A stretch of 64,000 nucleotides of DNA, from NCBI RefSeq assembly GCF_927798095.1, contig NZ_CAKMMF010000027.1, positions 27,874 to 91,873 of the forward strand, in the 5' to 3' direction. Below are positions 26,918 to 35,787 of the stretch, in pieces. Position 1 is the first letter of the stretch; every line of letters starts with the position of its first letter. The DNA comes from Paenibacillus plantiphilus. Its GTDB lineage: Bacteria > Bacillota > Bacilli > Paenibacillales > Paenibacillaceae. The notes under the pieces were generated by a model. It saw only the letters and a program-made list of their open reading frames with translations. It searched no databases and had not been told where the DNA came from. The position numbers and the translations under genes were made by a program.

Positions 26918-26947
26918 TTGACAGCGAAATCTGTCGAATCATATACT
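26918..26947 (+). promoter_or_regulatory. SigA-type promoter of the M28 peptidase gene
   Basis: TTGACA (26918-26923) and TATACT (26942-26947) are separated by 18 bases, about 110 bases upstream of the ATG at 27059. Confidence 0.7.
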
Positions 26948-27058
26948 TCTAATTGGAAATAGTATTATTATCCATAAATTCCTGTTTCAGCGCCGCATAC
27001 GGTGGTGTAACTCTCTCATAACAACCCATTTCTTCTAAGCGAAAAGAGGTTCCTGCCT

Positions 27059-28789
27059 ATGCGTCCGAGTCCAATCATGAACGATTCAGCAGCTTCTAAT
27101 AATGGCACGATATGGACGAGAATGATGCACATCATTGTCCAATCGTTGCTCATTGCTCTCGCGCTGTATCTGTCCCTGACTCCTTTTCTCCCGCCGAAAG
27201 CAGTGCCCAGTTCAGCTCCACACAATGTCTTTTCATCCGAGCGGGCTATGAAGCATCTGGAGCAAATCGCGCAAAAGCCGCATCCAACAGGCTCTGCCGA
27301 GCTCGAACGAGTAAGGAATTATTTACTCAGCCAATTGGAGGAGCTTGGCCTTGAACCCGGCATTCAGAAGTCAACGTATCCCATCAACGGACAATCTGTT
27401 GATGTCTTCAATGTGATCGCCACTATTAAGGGTACGGACAGCACCAAAGCCGTCATGCTCAGCGCTCATTATGACTCCGTGCCGGAAAGCAATGGCGCAA
27501 GCGACGATGGTTCAGGTGTAGTTACCTTACTGGAAACAGCGAGGCTTATAACGTCAGGACCAGCCTTGAAGAATGATGTCATCCTGCTGTTCACCGATGG
27601 CGAGGAGCTTGATCTGCTGGGGGCCAAAGCATTTGCAAGCCACTATTCGAATCCGTCCGATATCGGAATTGTGCTCAACTTCGAAGCCCGCGGCAAAGGC
27701 GGCCCCTCCGTCTTGTTCGAGACAGGGCAGACGCATAATTACAGCTTGATGCGCGATTTCGTCCAGGCAGCCCCGTATCCAATCGCCTATTCCTTTGTAT
27801 TCAATCTGTATACCTATATGCCCAACAGTACAGATATGACCATTTTCAAGAAAATGGGCATTCAAGGGTTGAATTTCGCATACACCTATGGGCTGGATGC
27901 CTATCATACGGAAGCTGACAATATCGACAACATCCATGAAGGAAGCCTTCAGCATCATGGCTCTCATGCAGCATCCATGGTTCAATATATGGGCAATCAG
28001 AATCTGCATGAAGCGACAGACGAGGAGAAGGCAACCTATTTCAATCTCGCAGGCCATAACGTGGTTGTCTATCCGCAAAAGTGGAACCTGTATCTGATGA
28101 TTGTCACGCTCATTTTGTTCTATTGGACTATGCATACCGGCTTGAGGAAGGGAAAGCTCTCCCTGCCAGCAACGCTTAAAGCGAGCTACACCTTCTTGTT
28201 CATTTCCTTCATCATTATGCTCGCAATCGCTGTTTTGGGCTGGCTGCTTCAGCTTGCTTTTGCCCATAACCGGCAGCTCTTCAACGATCCTGACGTCAGC
28301 ATATACCTTGGTGCTGGAATGCTGCTTCTTGCAATTGCGCTCTTGGCCAGAAGGTATCCTTCCTTCGAGAAACGGACCTCACTATACAATTTATACTTTG
28401 GCGTAGCGGTTCTGCAGCTTACCTTTGTCATCATCTCGTATTTCATTTTTCCAGGCGGAATGTATATGTTCCTATGGTCGACCATTGGCATGCTGGCGGG
28501 ATTGTCCCTCGTATTCCGGCTCAACAGCATCAGGCCATCTATCATGCAGTCGATTCTAATCGTATTCGCGATTCCTGGGCTGCTTGTCTCCATACCGTTC
28601 GTTGCAATCTTGTTCATGCTGCTGCCCTTTTCACTATGGTTCGTTTTCTTTCTGGCCTGTTTGTTCCCACTCAGCTTGCTGCTGCCGTACTTCTCCTTGT
28701 GGGGGACGATTCACAAAAAGGCCATTCCTGTTATATCATTCACAGCTGGCATCCTGCTCATCGCGACCAGTCTGCTCAGAATACTGTAA
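27059..28789 (+). CDS. Membrane-bound M28-family zinc peptidase
   Basis: The 576-residue protein has an N-terminal membrane helix (about 25-45) and an M28 aminopeptidase domain with all expected residues: His137 (SAHYDS), Asp149 (GASDDGSG), Glu182-Glu183 (TDGEELDLLGA), Glu209 (NFEARG) and His283 (AYHTEAD). This domain is followed by a C-terminal half with about eight transmembrane helices (about 345-575). This matches the bacterial relatives of ER metallopeptidase 1/Fxna. The catalytic domain should face outside and trim peptides at the membrane. AAGAGG lies 10 bases before the ATG. It appears monocistronic. Confidence 0.88.
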   Translation: MRPSPIMNDSAASNNGTIWTRMMHIIVQSLLIALALYLSLTPFLPPKAVPSSAPHNVFSSERAMKHLEQIAQKPHPTGSAELERVRNYLLSQLEELGLEPGIQKSTYPINGQSVDVFNVIATIKGTDSTKAVMLSAHYDSVPESNGASDDGSGVVTLLETARLITSGPALKNDVILLFTDGEELDLLGAKAFASHYSNPSDIGIVLNFEARGKGGPSVLFETGQTHNYSLMRDFVQAAPYPIAYSFVFNLYTYMPNSTDMTIFKKMGIQGLNFAYTYGLDAYHTEADNIDNIHEGSLQHHGSHAASMVQYMGNQNLHEATDEEKATYFNLAGHNVVVYPQKWNLYLMIVTLILFYWTMHTGLRKGKLSLPATLKASYTFLFISFIIMLAIAVLGWLLQLAFAHNRQLFNDPDVSIYLGAGMLLLAIALLARRYPSFEKRTSLYNLYFGVAVLQLTFVIISYFIFPGGMYMFLWSTIGMLAGLSLVFRLNSIRPSIMQSILIVFAIPGLLVSIPFVAILFMLLPFSLWFVFFLACLFPLSLLLPYFSLWGTIHKKAIPVISFTAGILLIATSLLRIL

Positions 28790-28834
28790 GGGGCGGCTAT
28801 GCCCCTGCTGCCCCTGCTATGCCCCTGATTGAAA

Positions 28835-29512
28835 TCAGCGCCCGTCCAGCTTCTTGATGAATGCAGGAACCTCCAATAAATCATCAATAATGCCATCATG
28901 CTCTGTCGGGGTAGCCCAATGAGGGTATCTCTTCCACACGCCCTTCATTCCCGCACTTCGCGCTGCCTGCACATCATTAACGGGATGGTCGCCAATATAG
29001 ACACTATCCTCCGCCTTCACCCCCAGCTTATCCAATGCCCTTCGGAAAATTTCCGGGTCTGGCTTCTTGATCCCCTCCCAGCCTGAGATGAGCAGAGCTG
29101 AAAAATACGGTTCGATTCCCAGCGCTTGAATGTTGCGGTACTGGAAATCTCCATGCGCATTCGTAATCAAACCAAGCAGCAGCCCTTCATTCTTCAATTG
29201 CTCCAGCATCTCCACCAGATTAGGGTATGGCATGCAGCTATGGTGAAACTCTGCCACATAATCATCCAGCAGCTCCTCCCATGTTATGCCGTCTATGCCC
29301 AGCTCATTGATTAATTGTTGGTATACTTTGTCTTTCCACACATAACCCCGATTGTCCAGCGCGATAAACCGGGAAACATAGTGTTCCTGGGAGAAGTGTG
29401 ACATGCAAGTGCCGGTGGAGAAACGCTCATACTGCCGTTTGGCGAATTGCTCTATCGATGCATCTCTATTTAACAGTGTTAAATCCAGATCAAATAAAAC
29501 AGCTCTGATCAC
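28835..29512 (-). CDS. HAD-superfamily hydrolase (subfamily IA)
   Basis: This 225-residue HAD phosphatase has motif I LFDLDLTLLNRD (DxDxT with Leu instead of the usual Gly), motif II ITNAHG, the conserved lysine in GIKKPDPEIFRRAL and motif IV IGDHPVNDVQAARSAGM. This set fits the YjjG/pyrophosphatase-like branch. The start is uncertain: GTG 29512 lies 8 bases from AAAGGG, while a GTG at 29521 and an ATG at 29518 are in frame but too close to the ribosome site. The substrate is unknown. Confidence 0.82.
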   Translation of the reverse strand: MIRAVLFDLDLTLLNRDASIEQFAKRQYERFSTGTCMSHFSQEHYVSRFIALDNRGYVWKDKVYQQLINELGIDGITWEELLDDYVAEFHHSCMPYPNLVEMLEQLKNEGLLLGLITNAHGDFQYRNIQALGIEPYFSALLISGWEGIKKPDPEIFRRALDKLGVKAEDSVYIGDHPVNDVQAARSAGMKGVWKRYPHWATPTEHDGIIDDLLEVPAFIKKLDGR

Positions 29513-29600
29513 TATCATCACCCTTTCTTGCTGCTGCGGCGTTTACGTTTAAGCCCGGATTCACTTTTTCGAACCCGGGCCATTCCAATCCATTCGATTA

Positions 29601-31523
29601 TCAATCAAGCGCTAACCATTCCTTATAGGATTCATCCAAAGCAGCCTGCAATTGCTCTCTTCGCTCATAAATCTGTACGAGCCTCTCTGCATCCGTACTT
29701 AACTGAATCTGAGCCAGCTCAACATCGCATTCCGCAATCGCTTGCTCTGCAATGGATATTTCCCGTTCTATACCTGCCTTGCGCTGGTCCAGGCTTGAAG
29801 GGGCTGCCTCTGCGATATTGCGTTCCTTGCGCTTCGATTCGGCGGAAGGGGCTGATCGACTGTGGTCTCGCGTATCGCTCTGTGCGGAAGTCGCTTCCGC
29901 TCTGATCCAAAGCTCCTTGCAATCGTCATAGTTTCCCCAATAGCTGTTCAGCCTCTTATCCTCCAACGACCATACGCGCTGCGCGATCCGATTAATAAAA
30001 TATCGATCATGCGAAATTGCAAGCACGGTTCCGTCATATTCCTCCAGCAGCTCCTCCAGCGCTTCACGCGAAGCAATATCCAGATGGTTGGTCGGCTCAT
30101 CCAGCAGCAGGAAATTCGGCCTTCGCTGGATCATCAGCAGTAGTCGAAGCCTTGTCCATTCCCCGCCAGACAAGCTGCGAATCTCTTTGAATACAGCAGC
30201 GCCATAGAACAGATATCGGGCCAGCAGCCCCCTTGCTTCGCCTTCTTCGATAGCCGCTTCATGCCGAATGTATTGCAGCACTGTAACGGAGAGCTGCGGC
30301 GGTTCATCCTGCGCCAAATAACCAATGTCCACCCGTGCTCCAAGCTTCACCTGGCCAGAGTCCGCGCTCTCATAACCAAGCGCAAGCTTGAATAAAGTAC
30401 TCTTCCCTGCACCATTTGCGCCAATAAGAATGACGCGCTCCCCGTAAGAGAGCTTCCCGGATACATTCACAAACAGCTCTCGCTTGCCGTAGCATTTGGA
30501 GACATTGTCCAATACAAGCACATCGTTGCCTGAACGATCCTTCAGTTCCAGTTGGAACTCGACAGACTTGCGCTCCAACAGTGGACGTTTGATTTTGTCC
30601 ATCCGATCCAACGCTTTCTGAATCGAAGCAGCCTTGCGGAAGAATCGCTCATCCCCGCCGATGCTGCCCCATTCCACATACCGCTTCATAGCTTCCTTCA
30701 TCTGTTTGATCCGCTTCTGCTGTTCCTTATAATCCGAGAATTGCTGCAGCAGCTCCTGCTGCTTCTGTTTCTGATAGCCAGTATAATTCATAGCGTACCA
30801 TGAGGCTTCCCCGTCCTCAATCTCAATAATCCCTGTTACAACACGATCCAGAAAATATCGATCATGCGAAACGATAACACAAGTACCATCATATTCGTTA
30901 AGATAACCCTCCAGCCATTCGACAGCCTTTAGATCCAGATGGTTGGTCGGCTCATCCAGCAGCAGAAGCGAAGGCTCTGCAATTAGCAAAGCCGCCAGAC
31001 TGACTTTGGTTCTCTCCCCGCCGGACAATGTAAGGAATGGCCTCTCATATTCCGATACCGGGATGCCCATACCCCCGGCAACCCGATCGATTCTTATATC
31101 CATCTCATAGCCTCCCCCATGCTCGAAGGATTCCTGCAGTCTGGCGTACTGCTGCAGCGCTGCCTCCATCGCCGCTTCATCGGCCAGCATATCCGCCTGA
31201 GCCATCCGCTGCTCTAATTCTCTCATTTGCAGCTGCAGCGATTGGAGTTCACGGAATGCACCGGAGAGCACCGCATGCACAGTCAGATTCGGATCGTCTG
31301 ACGAGTTCTGCGCCAAATAGCCGATAGTCGTTCCTTTGCGCAGAGCGATGACGCCGCCATCGGTGCTTTCCACTCCGGCAAGAAGCTTCAGCACGGTCGA
31401 TTTTCCCGCGCCGTTGTGACCGATTAGTCCTGCAACCTGGCCTGCACGAAGCTCAAAGGTCAGATCCGATAGCACCAAGGCGGCTCCATAATATTTTTTA
31501 ACATGCTGACAGCTTATTATCAT
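29601..31523 (-). CDS. ABC-F family ATPase (possible antibiotic ribosomal-protection factor)
   Basis: The 640-residue soluble protein has two ABC domains, each complete: GHNGAGKST...LTLSGGERTKVSLA...LLLLDEPTNHLD, and GANGAGKST...RSLSGGEWTRLRLL...LLLDEPTNHLD. They are joined by a charged helical linker (about 225-330) that inserts near the ribosomal P site in this family, and there is a C-terminal coiled coil (EREISIAEQAIAECDVELAQ...). No membrane segments exist, as expected for ABC-F. Start ATG 31523 has GGAGG 8 bases upstream. The leader contains a small ORF and an intrinsic terminator, a layout seen for resistance-type ABC-F genes such as vmlR. TaeA of Paenibacillus (pleuromutilin resistance) is a possible relative, but YdiF-type housekeeping factors have a similar length. 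Confidence 0.88.
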   Translation of the reverse strand: MIISCQHVKKYYGAALVLSDLTFELRAGQVAGLIGHNGAGKSTVLKLLAGVESTDGGVIALRKGTTIGYLAQNSSDDPNLTVHAVLSGAFRELQSLQLQMRELEQRMAQADMLADEAAMEAALQQYARLQESFEHGGGYEMDIRIDRVAGGMGIPVSEYERPFLTLSGGERTKVSLAALLIAEPSLLLLDEPTNHLDLKAVEWLEGYLNEYDGTCVIVSHDRYFLDRVVTGIIEIEDGEASWYAMNYTGYQKQKQQELLQQFSDYKEQQKRIKQMKEAMKRYVEWGSIGGDERFFRKAASIQKALDRMDKIKRPLLERKSVEFQLELKDRSGNDVLVLDNVSKCYGKRELFVNVSGKLSYGERVILIGANGAGKSTLFKLALGYESADSGQVKLGARVDIGYLAQDEPPQLSVTVLQYIRHEAAIEEGEARGLLARYLFYGAAVFKEIRSLSGGEWTRLRLLLMIQRRPNFLLLDEPTNHLDIASREALEELLEEYDGTVLAISHDRYFINRIAQRVWSLEDKRLNSYWGNYDDCKELWIRAEATSAQSDTRDHSRSAPSAESKRKERNIAEAAPSSLDQRKAGIEREISIAEQAIAECDVELAQIQLSTDAERLVQIYERREQLQAALDESYKEWLALD

Positions 31524-31594
31524 TTCGTTATCCTCCAGACCGTCTCCCACGCGGGGACCTGCGACAGCTGCCTGAAGACCAATACGCAGAGAAA

Positions 31595-31623
31595 AAGGGC
31601 CACGGAAAATACCCGCAGCCCTT
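31595..31623 (-). terminator. Leader terminator (attenuator) upstream of the ABC-F gene
   Basis: On the minus strand AAGGGCTGCGG and CCGTGGCCCTT form an 11-bp stem (two G-U pairs) with a 7-nt loop, followed at once by TTTTTCTC. It lies inside the leader, 72 bases before the ABC-F start codon and 21 bases after the stop of the leader ORF. It should therefore stop transcription unless something prevents folding. Confidence 0.8.
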
Positions 31624-31644
31624 AGATGTTGCCATCCGCTAAAG

Positions 31645-31794
31645 TCAAGGCAGGAGTCGTTTCGCAAATTTGTAATTCGTATGGCTACCAATAGACAGAC
31701 CTCTCCCGTCAACAAATGCAGCGTATACGATCGCGGTCGATTCTATAATCTTCGTATAGAGAACAACAACCGCACTCACAAACTTGTTAAACAT
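31645..31794 (-). CDS. Leader peptide of the ABC-F gene (49 codons)
   Basis: ATG 31794 opens 49 codons (MFNKFVSAVVVLYTK..., ending YKFAKRLLP) behind a very strong ribosome site (GAGGAGGTGA, 7-bp spacing). It ends 21 bases before the terminator hairpin. It lies in the 5' leader of an ABC-F gene, where translated upstream ORFs let antibiotic-stalled ribosomes control read-through. The hydrophobic N-terminal part could alternatively make it a small membrane peptide. Confidence 0.6.
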   Translation of the reverse strand: MFNKFVSAVVVLYTKIIESTAIVYAAFVDGRGLSIGSHTNYKFAKRLLP

Positions 31795-31849
31795 CCTGCC
31801 TTCACCTCCTCATATTTCACTACCCTAAACTCTACCATGAATAAGGAGT

Positions 31850-31879
31850 ATTTTACAATAAGCGTCTTATTTCAATCAA
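31850..31879 (-). promoter_or_regulatory. Promoter of the ABC-F leader transcript
   Basis: On the minus strand TTGATT (31874-31879) and TAAAAT (31850-31855) are 18 bases apart with a TTG extension before the -10. The transcript would begin near 31843 and give a leader of about 320 nt before the ABC-F start. Confidence 0.65.
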
Positions 31880-31954
31880 TTTTTCTTCTTGAATGAAATT
31901 TCCAAACTTAGCCTTAAGTTCGGACCTACTATTTTATTAAAATGTTTAATATTG

Positions 31955-31983
31955 TTGAATTTTGGAACATTATAAAGTAAAAT
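31955..31983 (+). promoter_or_regulatory. Promoter of stalk-domain gene copy 1
   Basis: TTGAAT (31955-31960) and TAAAAT (31978-31983) are separated by 17 bases. The same promoter is conserved before copy 2 (33747-33775). Confidence 0.7.
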
Positions 31984-32051
31984 CAATCATTGTTACCATA
32001 ATTGCAATATAGAGAGAGACATTCATTATTTATTTTAGGGAGGCTTATGAA

Positions 32052-33050
32052 ATGAAGTCAAAAAAATTGCTAGTCGTTTTTTCAGTAATTGCTTTGCTTG
32101 CAGTTGGCGTTTCAACGGGCGTGTATGCTGCTGGTGTAGCAAAAAAAATCAGCGCCTACCAAAACCCGGGCATTAAAGTGGTGGTAGACGGAAATACGCT
32201 GAATCTGTCCAATCACACAGGTTCATTAGATCCAATTGTATATAATGGAAACAGCTATGTTCCTGCCAAAGCCGTGGCGGAAGCTATGGGCGGCGCAGTT
32301 ACTTGGGATCCAGCAAGCAGTTCTGTTATTATTACAACAGGAGCGGCTAGTCAGGACAACAGTTTCCCTACAGATAACGGGTCTTCTACAACGCCAACAC
32401 CTGCGACACCTGCACCGACTACACCAGCACCGACTACACCTGCACCAACAACGCCAGCACCAACCAAACCGACGCCCTCTACTCCATCGAAGCCCAGCAG
32501 CAATAAAGGGACTATGAAAGATCCTATTGGCCTGGGCGCTTCGTTCACGTACACAGATATACGCCGACACGATTCACTTGGGGACGTATCTATTCAATAC
32601 ACCTTCGCAATTAAAAAGGTCGAGCCGATTTCCTTGGATGCAATAGAATCGCTTGGCTTTGTAAAACCAGAGAAAAACGATAAAAGAGAATTTGTGATGC
32701 TTACAGTAGATTTGAAGGTTAACAATGCTACGTTATTAAAGCAGGGCACTGGCGGCGATTATCCATATTTAACCTTATCTACACCATATATTTGGGGTGT
32801 AGAAACTACGAGTGACAATTACATCGTAGGCGGAAGAGAATTTGGATTCGAGGGTTCATTAGACTCCAATATAGATAAAGTGCTTGATGATCCTTTTACG
32901 AAATTACACATAGGTGATTCGAAATCCTATAGTGTAACAGGCAAAGTCCTGCTTCCGATCGTCAAAGGAGAAGAAAATTTGCTTGTACTGCAAAGAGAGG
33001 ATGACACGCTAGATTATGATGAAAGCTTCATTTATTTTAAACTGAAGTAA
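32052..33050 (+). CDS. Secreted stalk-domain protein, tandem copy 1
   Basis: The 332-residue protein has a signal peptide (KKLLVVFSVIALLAVGVSTGVYAAG), a single stalk-type repeat (IKVVVDGNTLNLSN...GNSYVPAKAVAEAMGGAVTWD), a Thr/Pro linker of TPAPT repeats (about 112-150) and a ~175-residue beta-rich domain of the DUF4352 style (GLGASFTYTD...FVMLTVDLKVNNAT...). The first ~115 codons are almost identical in DNA to the copy at 33838, while the C-terminal domain has diverged clearly. GGGAGG lies 10 bases before the ATG. It is surface or wall associated with unknown function. Confidence 0.8.
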   Translation: MKSKKLLVVFSVIALLAVGVSTGVYAAGVAKKISAYQNPGIKVVVDGNTLNLSNHTGSLDPIVYNGNSYVPAKAVAEAMGGAVTWDPASSSVIITTGAASQDNSFPTDNGSSTTPTPATPAPTTPAPTTPAPTTPAPTKPTPSTPSKPSSNKGTMKDPIGLGASFTYTDIRRHDSLGDVSIQYTFAIKKVEPISLDAIESLGFVKPEKNDKREFVMLTVDLKVNNATLLKQGTGGDYPYLTLSTPYIWGVETTSDNYIVGGREFGFEGSLDSNIDKVLDDPFTKLHIGDSKSYSVTGKVLLPIVKGEENLLVLQREDDTLDYDESFIYFKLK

Positions 33051-33065
33051 TATTTCAAATGTTTA

Positions 33066-33100
33066 AGGTGACGAATGAAAGAATCGTCACCTCTTTTTTT
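33066..33100 (+). terminator. Terminator of stalk-domain copy 1
   Basis: AGGTGACGA (33066-33074) pairs with TCGTCACCT (33084-33092), followed by CTTTTTTT. Confidence 0.85.
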
Positions 33101-33165
33101 ATTCGCCTGTTACAAATACCTTTTCACCGATGCTAACCTCATTGCATCTTCGTAAAATTAATCAC

Positions 33166-33524
33166 ATCTGCGCAGTACACCTTTACGATTAAAAAAGTAG
33201 AACCAACTCCTTGGAGAGTATTGAAGCGCTTGGCTTTAGAAAACCAGAAAAAAATGCTCAAACAGAACATGTGATGCTTACTGTAGATTTGGCAGTAAAG
33301 AATGCCACTTTTCTGAAAAAAGGAACTGAATACGACTATACTCACTTAGTCAGCATGAGTCCCGGATTTTGGGGAGTGAAAACCCCTGCGAATCCAAATC
33401 CTATAATGTATCAGGCAAAATCATACTGCCAATATTCAAAAATGATGAGAATCATTTCATTCTTCAACGGGAAGATTCTACTCTAGAATATGAAGATCGT
33501 TTCATTTACTTCAAACTGAAATAA
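33166..33524 (+). pseudogene. Truncated, frameshifted third copy of the stalk-domain gene
   Basis: This segment matches the C-terminal half of the gene at 33838-34830 at near identity (for example GCTTGGCTTTAGAAAACCAG and CACTTAGTCAGCATGAGTCC). It lacks everything before the TCTGCGCAGTACACC block. It has a frame change where CCAATTTCCTTGGAGGG became CCAACTCCTTGGAGAG, and a 106-bp internal deletion corresponding to 34589-34694. No start or signal peptide remains. Its 3' flank (ACGTGAAAGCATACTT, then GGAAGTCG) also matches that of the intact copy, so it is a duplicated and decayed gene, not an independent one. Confidence 0.85.
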
Positions 33525-33746
33525 CGTGAAAGCATACTTTTCAGCCCTCTTGCTTCCCAATAGGAAGTCGGATGGCGTTGTATTTGTTCAGGAATATTTC
33601 TCATGCGTCTCGTCTGGAATTGGCCATGACAAATGACAAAGCATGCCCACTCTGGAATGCCAAGTGCTCGAAGCTTTCGGATTCTTACCTTTTGAGTGAG
33701 CAGAAGCCAATCTCAATCCATGATTGCGTAAAATTATTAAATAATG

Positions 33747-33775
33747 TTGAAATATGGAACATTGTATAGTAAAAT
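33747..33775 (+). promoter_or_regulatory. Promoter of stalk-domain gene copy 2
   Basis: TTGAAA (33747-33752) and TAAAAT (33770-33775) are 17 bases apart, with surrounding bases conserved relative to copy 1. Confidence 0.7.
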
Positions 33776-33837
33776 TCTAACGATATTGCTAGTGTTACAT
33801 TGTAGAGAGAATAACATTATTTAGGGAGGCTTATGAA

Positions 33838-34830
33838 ATGAAGTCAAAAAAATTGCTAGTCGTTTTTTCAGTTATTGCTTTGCTTGCAGTTGGCGTTTCA
33901 ACCGGTGTGTATGCTGCTGGTGTAGCAAAAAAAATCAGCGCCTACCAAAACCCGGGCATTAAAGTGGTGGTAGACGGAAATACGCTGAATCTGTCCAATC
34001 ACACAGGTTCATTAGATCCAATTGTATATAATGGAAACAGCTATGTTCCTGCCAAAGCCGTGGCGGAAGCTATGGGCGGCGCAGTTACTTGGGATCCAGC
34101 AAGCAGTTCTGTTATTATTACAACAGGCGCGGCTAGCCAGGACAACAGTTTTCCTACAGATAACGGGTCTTCTACAACGCCAACACCTGCGACACCTGCA
34201 CCGACTACGCCTGCACCAACAACGCCAGCACCAATCAAGCCGACGCCGACAGCACCAACGCCGTCGCAAAGCAGCAATAATAAAGGAACAAAGAATGATC
34301 CTATCGGCTTAGGCGCATCGTTCACGTATACAGATACATATAGTGAACCCACTCTTGGAAACAGTTCTGCGCAGTACACCTTTACGATTAAAAAGGTAGA
34401 ACCAATTTCCTTGGAGGGAATTGAAGCGCTTGGCTTTAGAAAACCAGAAAAAAATGCTCAAACAGAGCATGTGATGCTTACTGTAGATTTGGCAGTAAAG
34501 AATGCTACTTATCTGAAAAAAGGAACTGAATACGACTATACTCACTTAGTCAGCATGAGTCCCGGATTTTGGGGAGTGAAAACCCCTGATGGCAATTCTA
34601 TCATTGGCTGGACAGCCGGTGGATTTGATGGTTCCTTATCAAGAAACACTTTAGACATCATGGAAGAACTTGATTATCCCAAACTCAAAGTTGGCGAATC
34701 CAAATCCTATAATGTATCAGGTAAAATCATACTGCCAATATTCAAAAATGATGAGAATTATTTCATTCTTCAACGGGAAGATTCTACTCTAGAATATGAA
34801 GATCGTTTCATTTACTTCAAACTGAAATAA
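33838..34830 (+). CDS. Secreted stalk-domain protein, tandem copy 2
   Basis: This 330-residue paralogue of the gene at 32052 has an identical signal peptide and stalk domain over about 115 residues. The Thr/Pro linker is shorter by units and altered (TPTAPTPSQSS), and the ~175-residue C-terminal domain is diverged but alignable (VEPISLEGIEALGFRKPEK; VMLTVDLAVKNAT). The sharp change from near-identical to diverged DNA at the linker suggests recombination or gene conversion of the 5' half. GGGAGG precedes the ATG. It is transcribed from its own promoter and ends at a hairpin. Confidence 0.8.
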   Translation: MKSKKLLVVFSVIALLAVGVSTGVYAAGVAKKISAYQNPGIKVVVDGNTLNLSNHTGSLDPIVYNGNSYVPAKAVAEAMGGAVTWDPASSSVIITTGAASQDNSFPTDNGSSTTPTPATPAPTTPAPTTPAPIKPTPTAPTPSQSSNNKGTKNDPIGLGASFTYTDTYSEPTLGNSSAQYTFTIKKVEPISLEGIEALGFRKPEKNAQTEHVMLTVDLAVKNATYLKKGTEYDYTHLVSMSPGFWGVKTPDGNSIIGWTAGGFDGSLSRNTLDIMEELDYPKLKVGESKSYNVSGKIILPIFKNDENYFILQREDSTLEYEDRFIYFKLK

Positions 34831-34851
34831 TAACGTGAAAGCATACTTTCA

Positions 34852-34886
34852 GCCCTCTCGCTTCCTTTGTAGGAAGTCGAGAGGGC
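34852..34886 (+). terminator. Terminator of stalk-domain copy 2
   Basis: GCCCTCTCG pairs with CGAGAGGGC, with an inner CTTCC/GGAAG stem, followed by ATTGTCTTTGTTT. A degraded equivalent lies after the pseudogene near 33545-33575. Confidence 0.7.
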
Positions 34887-34968
34887 ATTGTCTTTGTTTC
34901 GGGAGATTTCTCATGCGCCTCTTCTGGAATTGGCTATGACGAATCATGCCCACCATTTGGGGACTTCA

Positions 34969-35697
34969 TTACACTACTACAAACACTTTTTCACCAACGC
35001 TTATTTCCCCCGTCTTGACTACCGATGCATACACACCGTAATTCAAACCCAGCCTCTCGTTGACAACTCTAAGAAGGGAAGCATCCCGATCCAACGAATC
35101 TGGGTCAATGGTAATCATAGCGCAGCGTTCGCAGTTGGAGTCGATATTGAGAATAACATTGCCGATCTGCAGCTGCTTCCCGATAAGATCGTTCTCCTTC
35201 CAGCCGCTTCCTTCTCGTATCGCAATGATCAGATTAGCCCGGAATCTGCGCGGGTCTAGCTTTTTGCCCCATAGCTTCTCCAGCTCTCTCAGCGAGGCAT
35301 CGGTAATAATGAGAATACTTCCGAGATCAACTGCCAATTGCTCTGTTGTTGTCGGCTGGCATTGCGTCATAGACAGGTTGATTCTCGAATAGGCTTGGAT
35401 GTCGTTCAGAAGTCCCTCATCCCATCCCCTCGTATGACCCTCTGGTGTCGTAACCATAACATCAGGAAATCGATCGTTAGATCCTTCACCGGCCAACTCC
35501 GCCTTGTAAGCGAGCATTTGCGGAATTTGCCTGGCTGTTATATAAGCATCCCAATCCTCCTTGGTTTCATCTATAAAAGCATAGCATCGATCACCATATA
35601 ATCCGTAATGTGCGATCTCCACACGCTTCAAAGACTCCCCTGCAAAGGATTTTATCGGGTATCTATTCATTTGTACAAGCTCGCCGATATGCAGCAT
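34969..35697 (-). CDS. MOSC-domain protein (YcbX-like)
   Basis: The 242-residue protein has an N-terminal beta-barrel (IGELVQMNRYPIKSFAGESLKRVEI...GLYGDRCYAFID) and a C-terminal MOSC domain (RRFRANLIIAIREGSGWKENDLIGKQLQIG). The conserved cysteine is in CERCAMITIDPDSL. MOSC proteins carry molybdenum cofactor bound to this cysteine and act in sulfur transfer or N-hydroxylated-compound reduction, usually with partner electron carriers not visible here. Size and order fit the stand-alone YcbX/YiiM-type proteins. It lies alone, convergent with the stalk-domain gene. Confidence 0.85.
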   Translation of the reverse strand: MLHIGELVQMNRYPIKSFAGESLKRVEIAHYGLYGDRCYAFIDETKEDWDAYITARQIPQMLAYKAELAGEGSNDRFPDVMVTTPEGHTRGWDEGLLNDIQAYSRINLSMTQCQPTTTEQLAVDLGSILIITDASLRELEKLWGKKLDPRRFRANLIIAIREGSGWKENDLIGKQLQIGNVILNIDSNCERCAMITIDPDSLDRDASLLRVVNERLGLNYGVYASVVKTGEISVGEKVFVVV

Positions 35698-35787
35698 TTA
35701 TCAATCCCCTATTCATATGGAAATATAATCGATTTATCCTAACATGGAATGTATTGGAATTGCAACATGACCCATACATATCAGCCC

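Noticed and set aside
27554..28267. 237-codon minus-strand ORF
   Set aside because: It is antisense to the conserved M28 peptidase gene, with no start signal and no family resemblance.
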